Assembly: GCA_963806395.1 (NCBI GenBank)
Contig: CAWDYI010000002.1
Coordinates: 59,419-123,418, forward strand
Length of the DNA: 64,000 nucleotides
From: DASSUW01 sp963806395
Lineage (GTDB): Bacteria > Actinomycetota > Thermoleophilia > Solirubrobacterales > Solirubrobacteraceae
Direction: 5' to 3'
Shown here: positions 16,030-24,792 of the stretch, piece after piece
How the letters are laid out: each line of letters opens with the position of its first letter
Numbering within the stretch: position 1 is the stretch's first letter
Made by a program: the position numbers and the translations under genes
Notes under the pieces: model-generated
What the model was told of the DNA's origin: nothing
The model's input: the letters and a program-made list of their open reading frames with translations, nothing else
Database searches by the model: none

Positions 16030-16595
16030 CGCCGCAGCCACGCTTCGAGCGCGCGCGCCGCGCGGCCGCGGTGCGAGATCGCGTCCTTGTCGGCGTCGGA
16101 CAGCTCGGCCATCGTGCGCCCATCGCCCGGCCCGTCGTCGGGAACGAACAGCGGGTCGTAGCCGAACCCGCCCTCCCCGCGCAGCCGGTCCGCCACCGTC
16201 CCGGTCGAGGTGCCCTCGAACAGGTGCTCGGGGCCGCCGGGGTCGACGTGGGCGATCACGCAGACGTACCGCAGCCCGCTGCCGGCGGGCGCCTCGGCGA
16301 CGAGCCTGGCGAGGTTCTCGCCGTCCGTCGCGTGCTCGCCGGCGTAGCGGGCCGTCCGCACGCCGGGCGCCCCGCCTAGCGCCGCCGACTCGATCCCGGA
16401 GTCGTCGGCGATCGCAGCGCGGCCGGTCGCAGCCGCGGCGGCGCGCGCCTTGATCAGCGCGTTCGCGGCGTACGTGTCGCCGTCCTCGACGGGCGACGGC
16501 AGGTGGTCGGGCAGCGGGTCGAGCGCGACCGCGGGCAGCAGCCGCCGGAATTCCCGGAGCTTGTGGGCATTGCGGGTCGCGAGCAGGAGCCGCAC
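16026..16595 (-). CDS. rdgB: Non-canonical purine NTP pyrophosphatase (RdgB/HAM1)
   Basis: Removes dITP, ITP and XTP from the nucleotide pool to limit mutation. 189 residues, normal length. Motifs are LLATRNAHKLREFRRLL at the N-terminus (substrate-binding Thr-Arg-Asn), AIADDSGIESAALGGAPGV with the catalytic Asp pair, ARYAGEHA, and GFGYDPLFVPDD with ELSDADKDAISHRGRA at the end. Start GTG 16593-16595. It is 10 bases downstream of rph and overlaps the CDF gene. Confidence 0.95.
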   Translation of the reverse strand: MRLLLATRNAHKLREFRRLLPAVALDPLPDHLPSPVEDGDTYAANALIKARAAAAATGRAAIADDSGIESAALGGAPGVRTARYAGEHATDGENLARLVAEAPAGSGLRYVCVIAHVDPGGPEHLFEGTSTGTVADRLRGEGGFGYDPLFVPDDGPGDGRTMAELSDADKDAISHRGRAARALEAWLRR

Positions 16596-16605
16596 GGTGG
16601 TGGCT

Positions 16606-17328
16606 TCAGGAGACGGCGGCAGCCTGGATCCCGCGCAGGCCCTCGATCCCGTGCTGGGCCAGCGCCAGCAGATCGTCGAGGTGCGCGCGCGAGAGCGGCG
16701 TGCGCTCGGCCGTCGCCTGGACCTCGACGAGCCCGCCCTCGCCGGTCATCACCACGTTGGCGTCGACCTCCGCCGAGGAGTCCTCCGGGTAGTCGAGGTC
16801 GAGCATCGGCACGCCGTCGATCACCCCGCAGGACACGGCCGCGACGGTCCCGGTGAGCGGCGAGCGCTCCAGCAGCCCCTTCTCGATGAGCTTCCTGCAC
16901 GCCAGCTCGAGCGCGACGTGGCCACCGGTGATCGAGGCGCAGCGCGTCCCGCCGTCGGCCTGGAGGACGTCGCAGTCGACGTAGATCGTGCGCTCGCCGA
17001 GCGCCTTGAAGTCGACGATCCCGCGCAGCGAGCGGCCGATCAGGCGCTGGATCTCGACGGTTCGCCCGTCGGGCCGGCCCTTGGACACGTCGCGCTGCTT
17101 GCGGTCACCCGTGGACGCCGGGAGCATCCCGTACTCGGCCGTCACCCACCCGCGGCCCTTACCGACCATCCAGCGCGGCACCGTGCCCTGCACGGATGCG
17201 GTGCAGATCACGCGCGTCTCACCGCAGGAGATCAGCGCCGAGCCGTCGGCCGTGCGCACGAAGCCCGGCTCGATCGTGGTCGGCCGCAGCTCGTCCGGTG
17301 CGCGCCCGCCGCTGCGTTCCCGGCTCAC
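16606..17328 (-). CDS. rph: Ribonuclease PH
   Basis: Phosphorolytic 3'-5' exoribonuclease that trims tRNA 3' ends. 240 residues from GTG 17326-17328, which overlaps the murI stop by four bases (GTGA). Family motifs are RPTTIEPGFVRTADGSALISCGET, TAEYGMLPASTGDR, GRSLRGIVD, DCDVLQADGGTRCASI and the C-terminal DLLALAQHGIEGL. The murI-rph-rdgB order is a common actinobacterial operon. Confidence 0.96.
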   Translation of the reverse strand: MSRERSGGRAPDELRPTTIEPGFVRTADGSALISCGETRVICTASVQGTVPRWMVGKGRGWVTAEYGMLPASTGDRKQRDVSKGRPDGRTVEIQRLIGRSLRGIVDFKALGERTIYVDCDVLQADGGTRCASITGGHVALELACRKLIEKGLLERSPLTGTVAAVSCGVIDGVPMLDLDYPEDSSAEVDANVVMTGEGGLVEVQATAERTPLSRAHLDDLLALAQHGIEGLRGIQAAAVS

Positions 17329-18254
17329 GGCCGGGCTCCCGCCACGAGCGCACCGGTGCCGATCGCGACCGGCTCGACCTCGCTCAGCGGCAGCTGCAGG
17401 AAGCGCGTGCCGAGCTCGCGGAACGCCTGCGTGTCGCCGGTGCACAGGAACGAGTACTCGCCCTCGACGATGCCGCCGGGCCCGCTCGCGCCGGCCCGCT
17501 CGTCGCCGCGCGGGTTCGCCAGCCCGCGCGCACCGAGCACGTGCTCGACCTGGTGGGCGAGCGGATCGCCCGAGACGATGATGTTCACGCGCCGGCCGAG
17601 CATGCGCTGGAGCATCGGCCGCACCAGCGGATAGTGCGTGCAGCCGAGCACGACCGTGTCCACGCCGGCCTCGCGCAGCGGCGCACAGGCGGCGCGCACG
17701 GTGTCGACCACGTGGTTGTCGAACGGGAACCCGGCCTCGATGATCGCCGCCAGGTCCGGGCACGCCACCGACGTGAGCTTCACGAACGGGTCGGCGTCGG
17801 CGATCGCGCGTGCATACGAGCCGCTGTCGACGGTCGCCGGCGTGGCGAGCAGCCCGACCCGGCCGTTGCGGGTCGCCGCGACGGCCTGCACGGCCCCGGG
17901 CTGGACCACGCCGAGCACGTCGACGCCGAGCGTGGTCTGCCGCAGCCGCTCGCGCAGCGCCGGCAGCGCCGCCGCGGTGGCCGAGTTGCACGCGACGACC
18001 AGCAGCTTCACGCGCCGCGAGATCAGCTCCTCCGCGACCTCGAGCGCGAAGCCTTCGAGCTCCTCGCCCGTGCGCGAGCCGTAGGGGAAGCGCGCCGAAT
18101 CGGCGAGGTAGACGAAGTCCTCGGCGGGCAGCTGCACCAGCAGCTCGTGCAGCACGGTCAGGCCGCCCACGCCGGAGTCGAACACCCCGACGGGGCGCCT
18201 GCGCACCTCCTCGGGCGCCGGTTGCGGCGTCGGCGAAGCGTCGTGCCCGATCAC
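17325..18254 (-). CDS. murI: Glutamate racemase
   Basis: Supplies D-glutamate for peptidoglycan. 309 residues; the usual core begins at about residue 20 with VGVFDSGVGGLTVLHEL. The two catalytic cysteines sit in LLVVACNSATAAALP and VVLGCTHYPLVRP. The substrate loop DSARFPYGSRTGEEL is intact. The first 20 residues (Pro-rich) may be an overlong start; a later start would make a protein of normal length. It heads the overlapping murI-rph-rdgB-CDF set. Confidence 0.95.
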   Translation of the reverse strand: MIGHDASPTPQPAPEEVRRRPVGVFDSGVGGLTVLHELLVQLPAEDFVYLADSARFPYGSRTGEELEGFALEVAEELISRRVKLLVVACNSATAAALPALRERLRQTTLGVDVLGVVQPGAVQAVAATRNGRVGLLATPATVDSGSYARAIADADPFVKLTSVACPDLAAIIEAGFPFDNHVVDTVRAACAPLREAGVDTVVLGCTHYPLVRPMLQRMLGRRVNIIVSGDPLAHQVEHVLGARGLANPRGDERAGASGPGGIVEGEYSFLCTGDTQAFRELGTRFLQLPLSEVEPVAIGTGALVAGARP

Positions 18255-18335
18255 GCCCGCCAGTCTGGCAGGCGTTCCCGCGGGAACGCTCGACGAGACG
18301 GCCGGCCAGCCGAGGAGGCCGGTACGTGGTCCGGC

Positions 18336-18554
18336 TCACCCCTCGCCGACGCCGGTGATCGCGCCCTTGATCTTCCTCACCACAGCGTCGGCGATGCCGG
18401 TGTCCGAGAAGCCGCCGCTCGCCTTGACGACGCCGGCGATCAGCACCGCGACGAGCAGCACCAGTCCGACGTACTCGACCGTCCCCTGCCCGCCGGTGGC
18501 GGCCAGCGCGCGCGCCAGCCGTGCGTGCGCGCGTCCCATCAGCTCGAACCGCAT
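18336..18554 (-). CDS. Flp/TadE-type pilin-like small protein
   Basis: 72 residues. The segment GGQGTVEYVGLVLLVAVLIAGVV at about 21-43 is a type IVb (Flp) prepilin signal: G followed by the conserved Glu and Tyr at +5 and +6, then a hydrophobic helix that also drives assembly. The C-terminus is short and hydrophilic (VVRKIKGAITGVGEG). It would be cleaved by a TadV-like prepilin peptidase. No tad secretion gene is nearby, so it is an orphan locus or the rest lies elsewhere. Start ATG 18552-18554. Confidence 0.7.
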   Translation of the reverse strand: MRFELMGRAHARLARALAATGGQGTVEYVGLVLLVAVLIAGVVKASGGFSDTGIADAVVRKIKGAITGVGEG

Positions 18555-18707
18555 CGTGAGCCCCCAGTCGGTCCCGCTCCGGCTGCCCCGGAGCCCGGCG
18601 CCCCGCCCGTGTGGCGAGGCTTCGCCAGTCTCCGCGGGGTCGCGTCACGGCTCCAGACGCGATCGTCACAAGTCTGCGACGGGGGTGTGACGTAGGCTCG
18701 GCGCCGC

Positions 18708-19644
18708 GTGCGTGCGCTCGTCGTGACGAACATGTACCCCTCGCCGGAGCGGCCCGCGTTCGGCTCGTTCGTACGCGACCAGGTGGAGGCGCTGCGGCGG
18801 CGCGGCGACGTCGAGGTCGAGCTGTTCTCGTTCGCCGGCGGCCTGCGCGGCTACCCCGCGCGCGGCACGGGAGCTGCGACGCCGTTTCCGCGGCACGCGG
18901 TTCGACGTCGTGCACGCCCATTTCGGGCTGACGGCGTACCCGGCGGTGGCGGCGCGGCTCGGACCGGTGGTGGTGACGCTGCACGGCAACGACCTGTTCG
19001 ATCCCCGCTCGAACCGCGTCTCGCGCGCGATCCTGCCGCTGACGGCCCTGCCCGCGGCGGTGTCGCGCGAGTTCAGCACGCTGCTGCGCGGCGCGGGCAC
19101 GACCCGGCGCGTGGCGGTGCTGCCCGTGGGCATCGACCTCGACCGCTTCCGGCCGATCCCCCGGCGCGAGGCGAGGGAGCGGCTCGGCCTCGACCCGGAC
19201 GGCCGCTACCTGCTGTTCCCGCACGATCCGGCGCGGCCGCTGAAGCGCTTCGACCGCGCGCGCGAGGCGGCCGCGGACGCGACGCTCCTGACGATGGGCC
19301 GCGTCCCGCCCGCGGAGGTCCCGTTCTGGATCAACGCGGCCAACGCCGTGCTCGTGCCGTCGCAGGCCGAGGGGTTCGGGCTGTCCGTGATCGAGGCGCT
19401 CGCGTGCGGCGTGCCGGCGTTCGGAACGCCCGTGGGGATCCATCCGGTCGCGCTCGACGGCATCGCGGGAGCGTTCTGCGCGGCGTGGGATCGCGACGTC
19501 TGGCGCACCGCCCTGCGGCCCGTGCTGGAGGCGGACGACCCGCGTGTGGACGGGCGAGCGCGGGCCGCGCTGTTCTCCGCCGATCGCATGGCCGCACGGG
19601 TGGTCGCGGCCTGGCGCGACGTGGTCGCCGAGCACGCCGCGTAG
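18708..19644 (+). CDS. Glycosyltransferase family 4 (one frameshift)
   Basis: GT-B sugar transferase of about 311 residues. The first frame (GTG 18708) gives VVTNMYPSPERPAFGSFVRDQ, typical of GT4 N-termini. The rest continues in the next frame from about 18858 as FDVVHAHFGLTAYPA, VVVTLHGNDL, VLPVGIDLDRFRP and the donor site PSQAEGFGLSVIEALACGVP. One extra C in the CCCC run at 18853-18856 explains the shift; removing it makes a continuous protein. It probably adds sugars to a cell-surface polymer or lipid. Convergent neighbours do not indicate the acceptor. Confidence 0.85.
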
Positions 19645-19755
19645 GCCGCGGCGCGCACCGACCGGCGCGATCGCGGGTTGATGCTGCGTGGACCGCGATG
19701 GCGACCCTATACTCGACTGTCAGGGGCGCACGCCGACCGTGCGCCTTTGTGACGT

Positions 19756-21271
19756 ATGAGCGGCCTGCTGCGACGACTGAGACGCCGGCGCCCCGCGACC
19801 GCCGACGAGACTCCGGCTCCGATGCCCGAGTCCTCCGAGCCGGCCGGCACGCCTGCCGAGACCCCCGGTGAGCCGGGCGGCGGTCAGCCCGTGCCCGGCG
19901 GCGGCGACCAGCCGACCCAGGTGCTGCCCGCCACCGGCGAGCAGCCCGCAGCCGTCGCCGAGCCCGCCGCGGCACAGGAGGCGGCGCAGGCGCCCGCCGG
20001 TGAGCAGCCGGCAGAGGCCGCAGCGCAGCCGGCCGCCGAGGGAACGCCGGCTGCCGGCGAGCAGCCGGCCGCCGAGACCCAGGCCACCGGCCCGCGCCCG
20101 GTCGTGGCCCGCGACCTTCCCGCCGGTGTCGATCCGGGCCAGCTCGCGATCGCCCCGGCTCCGAGCGCGCGGCGCGGCAAGCTGCGCCGGCGACTGCGGT
20201 ACCTGCGAGCGGTGCGTGAGCTGCTGCTGCGCGACCTCGGCGGGTTCGCCTACGAGGTCCATCGCACGGCCGGTGGGACGCCGCAGGAGTCGCACCGCAA
20301 GCTCGCCGCGTCGAAGGCGGAGCGGATCGCGACGCTCGACGTCGAGGTCCGCGGCCTGGAGAACCGCCTGTCCCAGTCGCACGCCGAGCCGCTGCTGTGG
20401 GAGCCCGGGATCGGCGGTACGTGCCCGGAGTGCGGCGAGCTGCACGCCAGCGACGCGCGCTACTGCTCGCGCTGCGGCATGCCGCTCGACGCGAAGGCCC
20501 GGGCGCTCCGCGACGCGGCGATCGCGGCCGCCGCGGCGGCTCAGCCCGACAACCGGCGCCCACGATGTGACGGAGCCCGGCACCGCGAGCGTCCTGTGGG
20601 CCGCCGGCCCGCGCCCGCGCGCCCAGGCCGAGCCGGCCGGCGCGCCGCCGCCGCCGAGCCGGAGGAGCCGCAGCTGAAGTCCGCGACGAGCCAGTGGCTC
20701 GCGCAGCCGACCGTGCTGGGTGCCGAGCCGGCCCCCGAGGGCGCGAAGGATGCTCCGGCCGCCGCCGAGGCAACGCCCGCCGCCGAGGAAGCGCCCGCCG
20801 CAGAAGCAACGCCCGCCGAGGCGGCCCCGGCCGCAGACGCTCCGGTCGCCGAACCCGCCCCGGCTGCGGACGCTCCCGCCGCCGACGACGCCCCGGAGGA
20901 CGTTCCGGTCGCGGAGGCGGATCCGGTCGCCGAGCCCGAGCCGACCGCGGACACTCCCGCGACCGCCGAGGCCGCGCCGACCACCGACGCATCGCCCGCC
21001 GCCGAGCCGGCACCGAGCCGACGAGCCCGCGAGCGACGCCGAGCCCGTGCCGGCGGCCGCCGACGAGGCTGCCGTCGCCCCGAAGCCGAAGCGCGCCGCG
21101 CGGGCCCGCAAGCCGCTCGACACGCCGGCCGATGACGACGCTTCCGCCGCCGAGCCGGAGCAGGGCCCTGCCGTCGAGCCGAACCCGAACAACGGGCGTG
21201 GCGACAAGGACGTCACGCCGCCGATGCCGTCCGGCGATCCGCTCGGGTCGCGCGGCGAGGAGCGGTCGTGA
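19756..21271 (+). CDS. Zinc-ribbon protein with long Ala/Pro/Glu-rich arms (about three frameshifts)
   Basis: Unrecognised protein of about 500 residues. Residues 1-130 are low complexity (Ala, Pro, Glu, Gln). A basic helical stretch (LRRRLRYLRAVRELLLRDLGGFAYEVHR) leads into a coiled-coil-like helix (KAERIATLDVEVRGLENRLS) and a zinc ribbon (CPECGELHASDARYCSRCG, Cys at about 220-238). A second low-complexity region with repeated AAEATPAE/APAADAP units follows. Frame changes near 20,555, 20,640 and 21,010 must be undone for a continuous protein ending at TGA 21269-21271. The stop overlaps the start of the next zinc-ribbon gene. A membrane-associated scaffold is possible but unproven. Confidence 0.6.
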
Positions 21272-21975
21272 GCGCTGTCGAGACTCCCCCGCCTCCCGCG
21301 CCCCAGCCCGCGCAGCGCCGGTGCCCGCGATGCGGGTCGGCGCTGACCGGCGAGCAGGAGTGGTGCCTGGAGTGCGGAGCCGATGTCGGCGCGACGTTCG
21401 CGCCGACTCCGAGCTGGCGCGGGCCGGTCGCGCTCGTCGTCGTGCTGCTCACCGTCGCGGTGGTCGCCCTCGTGCTCGCGCTGGTGGAACTGGCCGGCGA
21501 CGCGGAGCAGGTCACCCCCGGCACCGCGGCACAGACCCCGACGGCGACGCCGGCCCCCGGGGTCGCCGCGACGCCGACACCGGACTCGATCACCATTCCG
21601 CCCGCCAGCGACGACGGGACCACGGGCGGCACCACGCCCGAGATCGCCGACTGGCCCGCGGGCAAGGACGCGTGGACGATCGTGCTCGAGTCCGCGTCCA
21701 CGGAGCAGGCCGCGACGGCCCGCGCCACCGAGCTGGCCGGCCAGGGCGTGCCTGTGGGGATCCTGAACTCCGACGACTACGGCTCGCTCGAGCCCGGCCG
21801 GTTCGTCGTCTTCTCCGGCCAGTACGACAGCCAGCGGGCCGCCGATCAGGGCCTGGAAGACCTCTCCGGGCAGGTCGAGGGCGCGTACGTGCGCCACGTG
21901 GTGCCCGGGCCCTCGGGGGGCGGCTCGGCGACGGCCACGCCGGCTCCGACGACTACGGTCGCCCCCACGCCGTAG
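21268..21975 (+). CDS. Zinc-ribbon membrane protein with C-terminal SPOR-like domain
   Basis: 235 residues from GTG 21268-21270, overlapping the upstream stop. The N-terminus is a zinc ribbon (CPRCGSALTGEQEWCLECG, residues about 18-36). Then comes one membrane helix (VALVVVLLTVAVVALVLALVEL), a Thr/Pro-rich linker (about 85-120) and a periplasm-side domain (WTIVLESASTEQAATARATEL, VGILNSDDYGSLEPGRFVVFSGQYDS) that has the SPOR fold pattern used to bind denuded peptidoglycan at division sites. Together with the upstream gene it forms a two-gene unit of zinc-ribbon proteins, ending in a repeat element. Function is inferred only from the SPOR-like part. Confidence 0.72.
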   Translation: MSAVETPPPPAPQPAQRRCPRCGSALTGEQEWCLECGADVGATFAPTPSWRGPVALVVVLLTVAVVALVLALVELAGDAEQVTPGTAAQTPTATPAPGVAATPTPDSITIPPASDDGTTGGTTPEIADWPAGKDAWTIVLESASTEQAATARATELAGQGVPVGILNSDDYGSLEPGRFVVFSGQYDSQRAADQGLEDLSGQVEGAYVRHVVPGPSGGGSATATPAPTTTVAPTP

Positions 21976-21984
21976 CAAGCGCGG

Positions 21985-22114
21985 CGAACGTCAACTGCGC
22001 TGGGTGGGGAGCTGGGGTGCCATCGCCGCTGATGGGGTCGCTAAGTCACGGTATGCGTGACTAAACAACCCCACCGCCCACGGCGGGGTCGTCAATGGTC
22101 GCTATTCGACCATT
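21985..22114. repeat. Intergenic repeat element: 25-base box plus several hairpins
   Basis: Bases 21985-22009 are identical to the 25-base box at 7027-7051. No inverted partner box follows. Instead there are hairpins: GCCATC/GATGGG at about 22019-22035, AGTCACG/CGTGACT at 22044-22062, a GC-rich one at about 22069-22089, and a perfect AATGGTCG (22094-22101) with CGACCATT (22107-22114). The element lies between the convergent stops of the SPOR-like gene (21975) and the deacetylase gene (22133). It holds no gene. Confidence 0.78.
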
Positions 22115-22132
22115 AGCCACCCGCCCGCCGCG

Positions 22133-23152
22133 TCAGCCACCCACGCCCGGCCACCACGTCCGCAACCGCTCAACAGCCCGGTCGGAGAGCGGGTCGCGGG
22201 CGACCGCGCCGACGTCCACGGCGCCGTCCCCCACCAGCACCGGCATCACCGCGGCCATCGACCGCGCTATCGCCCCGAGGTCGTAGCCGCCCTCCAGCAC
22301 GAGCCCGAGCGGCGCGCCGACCCGGTCGCTCGCCCGGCGCAGCGACGCCGCCATGCCCGCGAAGCCGCCTTCGCTGACCGTGCAGGTCGCCAGCGGGTCG
22401 TCGCGGTGCGCGTCGAAGCCCGCCGACACGAGCACGAGCTGCGGCTCCCACAGCTCGATCAGCGGCACCGCCACGTGCTCGACCAGCGAGCGAAACGTGG
22501 GATCGCCGCTGCCCGACGGCACCGGCAGGTTGACCGTGTAGCCCTCCCCCGCCCCGGCGCCGGCGTACGACGCGGGCCCGGTGCCCGGGTACAGCGGCCA
22601 CTCGTGGATCGAGATGAACAGGACGTCGGAGTCGGCGGCGAAGATCGCCTCGGTCCCGTTGCCGTGGTGCACGTCCCAGTCGAGGATCAGCACGCGCGAG
22701 AGCCCGTGGGCCGACGTCGCTCGCCGCGCCGCGACCGCCGCGTTGCCGAAGAAGCAGAATCCCATCGCCCGCTCTGACTCGGCGTGGTGACCGGGCGGGC
22801 GCAGCGCCGACACGCCGACCGTCGCCGTCCCGCCGAGCAACGCGTCGACCAGTGCCACCGCGCCGCCGGCCGCGCGCAGCGCCGCCTCCCAGGTGTCGGG
22901 CACCGCGGCGGTGTCGGCGTCGATGAACCCGCCGCCGCTGGCGCACAGCGTCTCGATCGACGCGACGTAGGACTCGGGGTGGACCGCGTGCAGCAGCTCG
23001 CGCTCGATCGGCGGGGCCTGCTCGACCGTCGCGCCGAACCAGTCGTGGCGGTCCATCTCGGCCTCGAGCGCGCGGATGCGGTCGGGCCGCTCGGGATGGC
23101 CCGGGATGTCGTGGCCGAGCGAGGTGTCGTTGCGCAGCCAGAGTGCGGGCAC
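22133..23152 (-). CDS. Histone deacetylase family protein (acetoin utilisation AcuC/acetylpolyamine deacetylase type)
   Basis: Zinc-dependent amidohydrolase of 339 residues. Motifs in order are HPERPDRIRALEA, ALRPPGHHAESERAMGFCFFGN (catalytic His pair), LILDWDVHHGNGTEAIF (zinc Asp and His), SAGFDAHRDDPL (second zinc Asp) and LEGGYDLGAI with the catalytic-site Tyr. All zinc ligands are present. Bacterial members remove acetyl groups from lysine or polyamines. The GTG start (23150-23152) is only 21 bases from the divergent nadB start, so the two share a very short control region. Confidence 0.92.
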   Translation of the reverse strand: MPALWLRNDTSLGHDIPGHPERPDRIRALEAEMDRHDWFGATVEQAPPIERELLHAVHPESYVASIETLCASGGGFIDADTAAVPDTWEAALRAAGGAVALVDALLGGTATVGVSALRPPGHHAESERAMGFCFFGNAAVAARRATSAHGLSRVLILDWDVHHGNGTEAIFAADSDVLFISIHEWPLYPGTGPASYAGAGAGEGYTVNLPVPSGSGDPTFRSLVEHVAVPLIELWEPQLVLVSAGFDAHRDDPLATCTVSEGGFAGMAASLRRASDRVGAPLGLVLEGGYDLGAIARSMAAVMPVLVGDGAVDVGAVARDPLSDRAVERLRTWWPGVGG

Positions 23153-23173
23153 GCCGATACCGTACGGCCTTCC

Positions 23174-24625
23174 GTGATCGCCGAGCGCTCCGACCTGATC
23201 GTGGTGGGCGCGGGTGCGGCCGGGCTGTTCGCCTGCCTGTGCGCCGCCCGTGCGGGCGCCCGGGTGGTGCTCATCTCAGCCCGCCCGCTCGCCGAGACCG
23301 CCTCCTACTGGGCCCAGGGAGGGCTTGCCGCCGCGCTGACGGTCGACGACTCCCCGGAGCGCCACCTGGAGGACACGCTGACCGCCGGCCGCGGCCTCGT
23401 GCGGCGCAGCGCCGCGCAGGTCCTGTGCGAGGAGGCGCCGGCCCGCTTCCGCGACCTGGAGGCGCTCGGCGTCCGCTTCGACGCCGACCGCCACGGCAAC
23501 GTCGCCCTCGGGCTCGAAGGGGGCCACGGCGTGCGGCGCGTCGTGCACGCGGGCGGGAGCGCGACCGGGCGCCGGATCCTGCGCCAGCTCTCGGCCGACG
23601 TCGCCGAGGACCCGATGATCGAGGTGCTCGAGGGCGCGCGGGCAGCGAGGCTCGCCGGCGACGGTCGTGTCGCCGGCGTCCAGCTCGAGGACGGGCGCAT
23701 GCTCGCCGCCCGTGGGACGATCCTCGCCACCGGCGGCGCCGCCGCGCTGTGGTCGCGCACGACGAACCCGCCCGGCTCGTTCGGCTCAGGCCTGCTGCTC
23801 GCCCGCGACGCGGGCGCCGCGCTCGCGGACCTCGAGTTCGCGCAGTTCCACCCGACCGCCGTCGTCGGCGTGCCCGGCCGCGAGGGCTTCCTGATCACGG
23901 AGGCGATCCGCGGTGAGGGCGCGACGCTGCACGATGCCCACGGGGAGCGCTTCGTGGACGAGCTGGCGCCGCGGGATGCGGTCGCCCGTGCGATCTTCCG
24001 CACGCTGCAGGAGCAGGACACGAGCTCGGTCAGCCTCGACATGCGCCACGTCGACCCGGGGCGCTTCCCGAACGTCGTGGCCGCGCTGCGCGACGCCGGG
24101 CTCGACCCCGCGACGGAGCTCGTGCCGGTCGCGCCGGCGAGCCACTACGTGATGGGCGGGATCGTGACCGACCTCGACGGCCGCACGCAGGTGCCCGGGC
24201 TGTTCGCGGTCGGGGAGTGCGCCTGCACCGGCCTGCACGGGGCCAACCGCCTGGCGTCCAACTCGCTGTCGGAGTGCTTCGTGTTCGGCCGCCGCGCGGC
24301 GCTGCGTGCGCTCGACGAGGCGCCGGCGCCGCCGCCGGCCGAGGCCGCGGCGCCTGATGCCGCACTCGCCCCGCCGCCCAGCCGGGAGACGCGTGCGGCG
24401 ATGTGGCGCCACGCCGGCCTCGAACGCGACGCTGCCGGGCTGCGGCCGCTGCTCGACGATCCGCATCCGCTCGCCCGCCTCGTCGCCCGTGCGGCGCTCG
24501 TGCGTGAGGAGAGCCGCGGCGCCCACGCGCGCTCCGACTTCCCGCAGACCGACCGCGCGCTCGACGACCGCCACACGGTGTTCGACCCGCACTCACCCGA
24601 GCCGCGCCTCGAGCACTGGGCCTGA
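23174..24625 (+). CDS. nadB: L-aspartate oxidase
   Basis: FAD enzyme oxidising L-aspartate to iminoaspartate, the first step of NAD synthesis. 483 residues from GTG 23174-23176. The dinucleotide-binding motif is VVGAGAAGLFACLCAARAG, followed by SYWAQGGLAAAL, HAGGSATGRRIL, TGGAAALW, LEFAQFHPTA, LITEAIRGEGA, SHYVMGGIVTDLDGRT and GEC-x5-HGANRLASNSLSE. These match NadB better than fumarate reductase. nadA and nadC are not adjacent. The C-terminal helical domain is short but present. Confidence 0.93.
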   Translation: MIAERSDLIVVGAGAAGLFACLCAARAGARVVLISARPLAETASYWAQGGLAAALTVDDSPERHLEDTLTAGRGLVRRSAAQVLCEEAPARFRDLEALGVRFDADRHGNVALGLEGGHGVRRVVHAGGSATGRRILRQLSADVAEDPMIEVLEGARAARLAGDGRVAGVQLEDGRMLAARGTILATGGAAALWSRTTNPPGSFGSGLLLARDAGAALADLEFAQFHPTAVVGVPGREGFLITEAIRGEGATLHDAHGERFVDELAPRDAVARAIFRTLQEQDTSSVSLDMRHVDPGRFPNVVAALRDAGLDPATELVPVAPASHYVMGGIVTDLDGRTQVPGLFAVGECACTGLHGANRLASNSLSECFVFGRRAALRALDEAPAPPPAEAAAPDAALAPPPSRETRAAMWRHAGLERDAAGLRPLLDDPHPLARLVARAALVREESRGAHARSDFPQTDRALDDRHTVFDPHSPEPRLEHWA

Positions 24626-24730
24626 CGGCGTTCTGCCGGAGCCCGACAAACCGAACGCCGGTTCGTGTCTTAACGCGAACTCAACAATCCCCGCGTTCCA
24701 AATTGAACGTTATCGGCTATCAGTGCCAGG

Positions 24731-24754
24731 CCAAGGTTCCTGGGGGAACCGTGG
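24731..24754 (+). promoter_or_regulatory. Hairpin in the leader of the orphan Cys-rich gene
   Basis: Arms CCAAGGTTCC (24731-24740) and GGAACCGTGG (24745-24754) pair with one mismatch around the loop TGGG. It lies in the 167-base gap after nadB, 38 bases before the ATG at 24793 and ahead of the ribosome site AAGGGGAG (about 24773-24780). The gap upstream of it (24,650-24,720) is AT-rich for this genome and probably holds the promoter. Role unknown: attenuator, RNA regulator or chance. Confidence 0.35.
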
Positions 24755-24792
24755 TCAAGCGCGAAGGCCCGAAGGGGAGAACGAACCGCACC

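Noticed and set aside
18555..18707. c-di-GMP riboswitch in front of the Flp pilin
   Set aside because: The gap contains GC-rich stems such as TGGCGA/TTCGCCA, but the conserved GGCAAACC-type and GNRA-loop parts of that class are not present.
16606..19635. A single 1009-residue minus-strand protein
   Set aside because: Only its last 240 residues are real (RNase PH). The rest overlaps murI, the pilin and the glycosyltransferase in other frames and has no conserved content.
22010..22132. tRNA gene among the hairpins at 22 kb
   Set aside because: No acceptor stem, no TTCGA-type T-loop in the right place and no anticodon arm order; the stems are separate simple hairpins.
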